Below, one piece after another: positions 6,288-9,758 of a stretch of 9,758 nt of DNA. The translations under genes were made by a program, and so were the position numbers. Numbering within the stretch: the stretch's first letter is position 1; every line of letters begins with the position of its first letter. Origin of the DNA: Planctomycetota bacterium (GTDB taxonomy: Bacteria; Planctomycetota; Planctomycetia; Pirellulales; Lacipirellulaceae); the NCBI GenBank assembly GCA_029259975.1, contig JAJDEE010000239.1:1-9758 (forward strand), given 5' to 3'. The notes below the pieces were generated by a model. That model was not told the origin of the DNA and searched no databases. It saw nothing but the letters and a program-made list of their open reading frames with translations.

Positions 6288-6665
6288 GATCCAAGTATCT
6301 TGGGGGGGGGGTTGTCGAGCAATGAGTACACCTCTTTTCCGCAGTCGTAGCAAAACTTGATGACAGCCAACTTGCGGTTCTACACTGCTTTGTTAGCTCT
6401 AGTTCTTTGCGTTTTCCTTGTGAGAAAGAAACTCGATAAGGTGATTCGACAAAGTGAAGAGAGTCCGATTTTCAGTCGAGTAACCTGGATATCAACAAAC
6501 CTCGTCGAAACAACGACAATCTCTCACGAGTAAAGCTACTGCAGAACTTCAACAGGATGGCTCTCCAGCGTTTGCATGGCAAGCGTTGGAGTCGTCCTTT
6601 TTTTATGCGTACTCCTGAATTTACACGATTCCCATTCCATACTTTCAAAAATCCTAGCATCCAGC
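6288..6665. other. Intergenic spacer and leader of the double PEP-CTERM ORF
   Basis: There is no gene on the plus strand. CCAAG-TAT-CTTGG (6291-6303) is a short hairpin just after the stop of the previous gene, and it runs directly into a run of ten G. On the minus strand a short frame from a TTG at 6370 begins AVIKFCYDCGKEVYSLLDN, with a CxxC knuckle, but it crosses the poly-C run and soon enters the antisense of the PEP-CTERM gene. It has no ATG and no second knuckle. The plus-strand frame of the next gene is open back to an ATG at 6557, without a good ribosome site. Confidence 0.5.
6302..6311 (+). repeat. Homopolymer of ten G
   Basis: Ten consecutive G bases follow the CCAAG/CTTGG hairpin, 15 bases after the PEP-CTERM stop codon. 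Runs of this length are prone to slippage in replication and in sequencing. It lies outside any confident coding frame. Confidence 0.9.
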
Positions 6666-6669
6666 GGAG
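6666..6669 (+). promoter_or_regulatory. Ribosome binding site GGAG for the start at 6680
   Basis: GGAG lies 10 bases before the ATG at 6680. It favours this start over the ATG codons at 6557 and 6605, which lack such a site and would put 41 or 25 extra residues before the signal peptide. Confidence 0.5.
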
Positions 6670-6679
6670 ACCTCCAAAT

Positions 6680-8773
6680 ATGACGCAGAATGACATGCGA
6701 TCAATCACACCGGCACTTCGAACACGTTGGGTAATCCCCTTTACTTTAACTTACGTGATCGTGACCACCATGACTGTTAGCAGCGAAGCCCAGATATTTT
6801 ACAATTTTGAGCGGTCGAGCGATCTAGGGCAGACGACGGACGGGATAGTTTTAGCTAAGCTTGAATTGTCGAGTTTGCCTGCGTCTCATGCCGAAATCGT
6901 AGGACTAACATTTACTCCTGCAGGCGAGACTGAATTCGGTTTTGGACCTACCTACAATGGAGTGTTCGATTCGTCCACTGGATCGCTCATTGACGACGGC
7001 AATGGAACCCTAATATCGGCGGGCAGCTCGTCATTTTCATCGTTTCTCGACGATATCGATCCGCCTGAAACATCCCGTTTTGTTAGCGACGATGGACTTG
7101 GCACTGCAAGCTTTGATTTTGTTGTCGCTGGCAGCACAGACCCCGATAGAACAGGCTTAGTGGTTTTCAACACGCATGTTTACGTACAACTTCCTTTTGT
7201 TGGAGTGGTAGCGCAGCCGCTTAGTCAGGGGCCCCTGGGGTATTGGCGTGCGGTCCCTGAACCCAGTTCCATCGCTCTGATGCTCTCCGCATTCCTTGGC
7301 TTGTTCTTTGTACGAAGTAATCGCATGCAACGCCAACGGACAATCTTCGGGCTTGTTTTAGCACCCTTTCTTCTTGGAAGCGTCATCCCCACAACATCAT
7401 ACGCCGCAACGTTTCAAGGACTAGGCGATCTGCCAGGAGGCAATTTTTTGAGTGCTGGTGATTTTGTCTCATCCGATGGGGCGGTCGTAATAGGACAGAG
7501 TGCATCCAGTCTCGGTTTCGAGCCTTTTCGTTGGACAAGCAATACGGGGATAGTTGGGCTCGGCCTTCTACCGGGGGCCTTCATTTTCATTAACGGAGCA
7601 TCGGCAGACGGGTCGGTTGTTGCCGGTGATAATTTTTCGAGTGACGAGGCAACTCGTTGGACAAGCGAATCGGGGATGGTTGGACTAGGTCACCTACCCG
7701 GTGATACCGGTAGCTCTACTGATGGAGTATCGGCAGACGGATCGACCATTGTCGGTACAAGTTTCGGCGCCTCGGATCAGGAAGCTTTTCGTTGGACTAG
7801 TAGCTCGGGCATGGTCGGACTGGGTCATCTACCAGGAGGTACTTTCAGTAACGCAGGAGCAGTATCGTCAAATGGCACGGTTGTTGTTGGCACAAGCGGA
7901 ATAGTCTCAGGAGGAAGCGAAGCTTTTCGTTGGACGAGCGGCTCAGGCATGGTTGGACTGGGACATCTACCAGGAGGTACTTCCAGTTCCGCTGGTGCAA
8001 TATCGGCAGATGGATCGGTCATTGTTGGTGATAGTAATACAGCTTCGGGAAACCAGGAAGCTTTTCGTTGGACGAGCAGTTCAGGAATGGCTGGGCTTGG
8101 CCTTCTTCCCGGTGCGACTTTCAGCGTTGCTTATAAAGTGTCGGTAGATGGCACGGTTGTTGTCGGTGATAGTGGGACCGGTTTTGGGGCGGGAGAACCA
8201 TTTCGTTGGACGAGCAGCACGGGCATGGTAGGCCTGGGCGACCTCCCGGGAGGGGCGTTTCAAAGTTTCGTCTTTGGTATGTCCGCGGACGGATCAGTTC
8301 TCGTAGGAAGTGGTAATACTGACTTGGGATCCGAAGCTTTTATTTGGGATGAAACTCACGGAATGCGGAACCTAAAAAATGTATTAGAAAACGACTACGG
8401 CCTCGATTTAACAGGTTGGCTATTAGACTCCGCGAATGCAGTATCTGATGACAAATTGACGATTGTTGGAAGCGGGTTAAATCCAGACGGCAACACCGAA
8501 GCCTGGGTAGTCAATCTCGCCCCAACGCAACCTGGGGATTTCAACGACGACGGCAGCGTCGACGGAGCCGACTTCCTAAGCTGGCAACGAGGAGAATCAC
8601 CCAATGGAATCAATTCTTCCGACTTGGCCGATTGGGAAGCAAACTATGGTGCAAGCGGGGCAGCGTTGGCGAGTAGTGCAGCCAATGTCCCTGAGCCATC
8701 GACATCTGTCCTCGCAGTATTGGCATTGTCGGCTTTCGGCATACGCAGAACTCGCTTCAGGCATGCTCTTTGA
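6680..8773 (+). CDS. Double PEP-CTERM preprotein with HAF repeats and dockerin-like segment
   Basis: One open frame of 697 residues contains two complete exported preproteins in tandem. Part 1: signal peptide (about 6-37, cut near SEA|Q), a Ser/Asp/Gly-rich domain of unknown role (38-190), and a PEP-CTERM signal of VPEPS (192-196), hydrophobic SIALMLSAFLGLFFV and basic RSNR. Part 2 begins at the very next codon, Met216: MQRQRTIFGLVLAPFLLGS is a new signal peptide cut near SYA|A (242/243). Seven repeats then start with GLGxLPGG at 247, 293, 335, 380, 426, 472 and 518, each with a SADGSVVVG and an EAFRW element (HAF repeat family). A dockerin-type calcium loop DFNDDGSVDGAD (620-631) with ADWEANYG follows, and a second PEP-CTERM, VPEPS (670-674), ends in RRTRFRHAL. 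Normally each PEP-CTERM signal is the end of a protein, so an internal one is odd. Either a stop codon has been lost or shifted, or this is a real polyprotein. An exosortase elsewhere would act on it. Confidence 0.85.
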   Translation: MTQNDMRSITPALRTRWVIPFTLTYVIVTTMTVSSEAQIFYNFERSSDLGQTTDGIVLAKLELSSLPASHAEIVGLTFTPAGETEFGFGPTYNGVFDSSTGSLIDDGNGTLISAGSSSFSSFLDDIDPPETSRFVSDDGLGTASFDFVVAGSTDPDRTGLVVFNTHVYVQLPFVGVVAQPLSQGPLGYWRAVPEPSSIALMLSAFLGLFFVRSNRMQRQRTIFGLVLAPFLLGSVIPTTSYAATFQGLGDLPGGNFLSAGDFVSSDGAVVIGQSASSLGFEPFRWTSNTGIVGLGLLPGAFIFINGASADGSVVAGDNFSSDEATRWTSESGMVGLGHLPGDTGSSTDGVSADGSTIVGTSFGASDQEAFRWTSSSGMVGLGHLPGGTFSNAGAVSSNGTVVVGTSGIVSGGSEAFRWTSGSGMVGLGHLPGGTSSSAGAISADGSVIVGDSNTASGNQEAFRWTSSSGMAGLGLLPGATFSVAYKVSVDGTVVVGDSGTGFGAGEPFRWTSSTGMVGLGDLPGGAFQSFVFGMSADGSVLVGSGNTDLGSEAFIWDETHGMRNLKNVLENDYGLDLTGWLLDSANAVSDDKLTIVGSGLNPDGNTEAWVVNLAPTQPGDFNDDGSVDGADFLSWQRGESPNGINSSDLADWEANYGASGAALASSAANVPEPSTSVLAVLALSAFGIRRTRFRHAL
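7325..8773 (+). CDS. Alternative reading: separate HAF-repeat PEP-CTERM protein
   Basis: If the second half is translated on its own, it starts at the ATG at 7325 and gives a 482-residue protein. It would have a signal peptide (1-27), HAF repeats (32-347), a dockerin-like loop (364-375), and a PEP-CTERM signal starting at VPEPS (414-418). This is a normal planctomycete architecture. GAAG (7314-7317), 7 bases before the ATG, is a weak possible ribosome site. A TAA (7318-7320) lies 4 bases before the ATG in the +2 frame relative to the first part. A single-base indel shortly before it would give two adjacent genes. This entry overlaps the full ORF and is offered as the likely ancestral gene. 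Confidence 0.5.
   Translation: MQRQRTIFGLVLAPFLLGSVIPTTSYAATFQGLGDLPGGNFLSAGDFVSSDGAVVIGQSASSLGFEPFRWTSNTGIVGLGLLPGAFIFINGASADGSVVAGDNFSSDEATRWTSESGMVGLGHLPGDTGSSTDGVSADGSTIVGTSFGASDQEAFRWTSSSGMVGLGHLPGGTFSNAGAVSSNGTVVVGTSGIVSGGSEAFRWTSGSGMVGLGHLPGGTSSSAGAISADGSVIVGDSNTASGNQEAFRWTSSSGMAGLGLLPGATFSVAYKVSVDGTVVVGDSGTGFGAGEPFRWTSSTGMVGLGDLPGGAFQSFVFGMSADGSVLVGSGNTDLGSEAFIWDETHGMRNLKNVLENDYGLDLTGWLLDSANAVSDDKLTIVGSGLNPDGNTEAWVVNLAPTQPGDFNDDGSVDGADFLSWQRGESPNGINSSDLADWEANYGASGAALASSAANVPEPSTSVLAVLALSAFGIRRTRFRHAL
7418..8365 (+). repeat. Seven tandem HAF-type coding repeats
   Basis: Seven units of 42-46 codons each begin GLG(D/L/H)LPG and contain (S)ADGS-V-VG and (E)AFRWTS. At DNA level the best-conserved pieces are 'cttttcgttggac' and 'ggactgggtcatctaccagg' with variants. 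Units 3 to 5 are closest to each other, which suggests recent duplication or gene conversion within the array. The length is constant at 46 codons for most units (one of 42, one of 45), as expected of a folded solenoid or beta-propeller-like protein. Confidence 0.85.
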
Positions 8774-8979
8774 GTCCGTTGTGGTCCAATAGCCCAAAGA
8801 CAGAACTGTGCAAACGCAACTTCCCTGCCTGCGCCCGGTTGACCATCCCGCGAAAATACGCAGCAGGTTGCATGACCCGATACTCAGCCCGCAGTGTTCC
8901 TTGATCGGTAATCAAAACACAAAGCGAGGCCCCTACTCGACCTAACACCTCACAAGCCTCAGCCCAGCTTTGTTGGCTG
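8757..8979 (-). pseudogene. RepC-like replication protein, 3' fragment
   Basis: The minus-strand frame reads SWAEACEVLGRVGASLCVL, then VMQPAAYFRGMVNRAQAGKL and RLHSSVFGLLDHNG, and ends in a TGA at 8757-8759. This resembles the C-terminal end of RepC-type plasmid replication proteins, where an '(S)PGGYxRxxxxRAxxGE' segment precedes the last helix; planctomycete chromosomes carry similar genes, to my recollection. Only about 73 residues remain, against some 400 in a full protein. The frame continues upstream only through the tandem and inverted repeats at 8980-9027, to a TTG at 9032, so the 5' part has been removed at that point. Its end overlaps the convergent HAF gene by 17 bases. The call is from motif memory. 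Confidence 0.5.
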
Positions 8980-9015
8980 GAAGAAACAAAGGTGTCAGAA
9001 GAAACAAAGGTGTCA
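8980..9015 (+). repeat. Perfect 18-bp tandem duplication
   Basis: GAAGAAACAAAGGTGTCA occurs at 8980-8997 and again at 8998-9015 with no spacer and no mismatch. The second copy forms most of the left arm of the following inverted repeat. The duplication starts exactly where the RepC-like fragment loses its recognisable sequence. Confidence 0.9.
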
Positions 9016-9076
9016 AGTACCGTTTTCTCCAATAAGCTCCCTGACAGCCAAAAGGGTACTTGACACCTTTATTTCT
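9000..9076. repeat. 27-bp inverted repeat, AAAGGTGTCAAGTACC family
   Basis: The arms 9000-9026 and 9050-9076 are reverse complements at 25 of 27 positions, with a 23-base spacer. The core AAAGGTGTCAAGTACC is close to palindromes I recall from repeats near REP-associated transposases and RepC-like genes in environmental bacteria. It lies directly between the RepC-like fragment and the IS5 fragment, so it may be a mobile-element end or a recombination site. Confidence 0.8.
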
Positions 9077-9171
9077 CCGGCTACTCTACCGATCAAGGCA
9101 AGCTTGGTACCAAGCGGTCGGTTTTCACCGACGGTCGCGGTGTACCGCTGGGTGTGGGTGTTACCGACGCC
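9077..9171 (+). pseudogene. IS5-family transposase fragment
   Basis: In frame from 9079 the plus strand reads GYSTDQGKLGTKRSVFTDGR, then GVPLGVGVTDAK and stops at a TGA (9181-9183). This matches the middle of IS5-family (IS427-like) DDE transposases, where 'TDRGKxGxKRSxLxDxxGxPLGVxxxGAN' surrounds the first catalytic aspartate; D19 in the quoted stretch corresponds to it. Only about 30 codons remain. The left edge coincides with the end of the 27-bp inverted repeat and the right edge runs into a PEP-CTERM remnant on the other strand, so both flanks are broken. It cannot be functional. Confidence 0.6.
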
Positions 9172-9404
9172 AAAGAAAGGTGAGGCATCCCAGCGAAGCT
9201 AGCGCAAGCGACGACGGTTCAGGCACAAAAGTCGAAGCAAGGCGAATCCCCTGCTCTCTATCTGCAAAGTTGTGGGTGTGTCCAGAACTTGGGCCATTGT
9301 TCCTTTCCGAGGCCTCTAATGTGTGCGTAAGTCGTTGTGAATGCCCCACCACGAACTACATAGGGGCCTGCCTCGTAAAAATCAGGCTTGGTGAGATCAG
9401 CTTC
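9161..9404 (-). pseudogene. FGE-like/PEP-CTERM protein, frameshifted 3' remnant
   Basis: Two minus-strand frames together look like the end of one gene. From 9398 down to a TAG at 9258 the frame reads DLTKPDFYEAGPYVVRGGAF and TTTYAHIRGLGKEQW. 'VVRGGxF' is the signature of the formylglycine-generating-enzyme-like (SUMF1/FGE) domain. In another frame, downstream and ending in a TAA at 9161-9163, it reads HNFADREQGIRLAS, which matches the usual 'GFRLAS' end of that domain, then the PEP-CTERM tail FVPEPSSLALASLGCLTFLW and RR. One frameshift near 9275-9300 would join them. Such secreted FGE-like/PEP-CTERM proteins are structural or lectin-like more often than true sulfatase activators. The 5' part is missing, cut at the tandem repeat 9405-9437. 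Confidence 0.5.
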
Positions 9405-9437
9405 GAGCAAGAAAGGAGCAAGAAAGGAGCAAGAAAG
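9405..9437 (+). repeat. Three perfect 11-bp tandem repeats
   Basis: GAGCAAGAAAG occurs three times without spacer (9405-9415, 9416-9426, 9427-9437). It is followed by GGGACGCAGCTCATTGATTG. The array sits at the join between the FGE-like remnant and the HEAT-repeat fragment. Confidence 0.9.
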
Positions 9438-9446
9438 GGGACGCAG

Positions 9447-9722
9447 CTCATTGATTGGGTTCGGCTGCTCGGATTGCGAAATTGGTGTACAGCTGCATTG
9501 GAAGGAATCGGGCCGCCGTCGCCGAAGCAGATTGACGAGCTTGCTTTGCTTGCCAACTCGGCGAATTCCGACGTCGCCTTCTGGGCAGCAACCTTGCTAG
9601 GACGTGCAGGCTCAGTAGCGACGTCGGCCACGACGATCCTCACCGAGCGTTCCCAAGATACCTCGACGCCCGAAGTGCAAAAACGAGCTGCTTGGGCGCT
9701 AGAGAAAATTGGCGCAGCATAA
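9447..9722 (+). pseudogene. HEAT-repeat protein, 3' part without its start
   Basis: The frame ending in a TAA at 9720-9722 contains LRNWCTAALEGIGPPSPKQI (from 9474), then DVAFWAATLLGRAGS and VQKRAAWALEKIGAA. This is a HEAT/PBS-lyase-like alpha-alpha repeat pattern of the small scaffold proteins common in planctomycetes; about two and a half repeats remain. HEAT proteins usually mediate protein contacts, and no partner can be named. The frame is open upstream to a TTG at 9060, but that extension runs antisense through the FGE-like remnant and the IS5 fragment and is rich in Arg and Cys, so it is not real. No ATG, GTG or ribosome site is found near the start of homology. It may be a truncated gene or one rejoined to a foreign 5' end. 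Confidence 0.55.
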
Positions 9723-9758
9723 GGCGAGCGACAGTTGAGAATTTACCTGATGGCTAAA

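Noticed and set aside
6092..6370. Minus-strand frame beginning AVIKFCYDCGKEV (zinc-knuckle-like)
   Set aside because: Only one CxxC, TTG start, crosses a ten-base homopolymer and then runs antisense to a confident gene. A degraded zinc-ribbon gene is possible but not supported.
7418..8365. Regular repeats considered as a CRISPR array
   Set aside because: The repeats are 126-138 bases, diverged and in frame within a protein; there are no short identical repeats with unique spacers.
9161..9404. FGE-like remnant as the activator of the sulfatase at 429
   Set aside because: It is broken, carries a PEP-CTERM surface-anchoring tail and lacks the catalytic cysteine region, so it cannot supply that role.
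9060..9446. Plus-strand extension of the HEAT frame
   Set aside because: It reads through the IS5 fragment in the wrong frame and antisense to the FGE-like remnant; its composition is not protein-like.

Overview
The window looks like chromosomal DNA of a planctomycete, most likely of the Pirellulales (Rhodopirellula/Blastopirellula relatives). The main clues are several PEP-CTERM secreted proteins, one with HAF repeats and a dockerin-like EF-hand segment of the kind common in that phylum; a secreted sulfatase; a small stand-alone LuxR-type HTH protein; fragments that resemble planctomycete integrase and RepC-like genes; and long non-coding stretches full of palindromic repeats. The assignment rests on remembered family patterns, not on a database search.

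Layout. At the left edge (1-194, minus strand) the first codons of an integrase-like gene run off the window. A secreted type I sulfatase (429-1913, plus) and an L-arabinose/L-fucose isomerase-like protein (2016-3530, plus) follow, 102 bases apart, and probably form a small sugar-processing unit. From 3531 to about 4830 there is no convincing gene. Instead there is a repeat island: inverted repeats, paired direct repeats, a perfect 18-bp-stem hairpin, and a terminator-like hairpin with a GAAA loop. A perfect TATAAT (4840-4845) and a hairpin-rich leader precede a 93-residue LuxR-family HTH protein (5068-5349).

From 5601 the window turns to surface proteins. A 228-residue PEP-CTERM protein (5601-6287) is followed by a long ORF (6680-8773). 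That ORF is two complete PEP-CTERM preproteins joined in frame with no stop between them: signal peptide, domain and PEP-CTERM; then a second signal peptide, seven HAF-type repeats, a dockerin-like segment and a second PEP-CTERM.

The right end (8757-9722) is a graveyard of gene pieces. In order it holds a RepC-like 3' fragment (minus), an 18-bp tandem duplication running into a 27-bp inverted repeat, a fragment of an IS5-family transposase (plus), a frameshifted remnant of a formylglycine-generating-enzyme-like/PEP-CTERM protein (minus), a triple 11-bp tandem repeat, and the 3' part of a HEAT-repeat protein (plus).

The sulfatase and isomerase would fit use of sulfated sugars, and the PEP-CTERM proteins would be anchored by an exosortase encoded elsewhere. 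I saw no defence system, CRISPR array, tRNA or rRNA. The strongest candidates for something unusual are the in-frame double preprotein and the mosaic right end.
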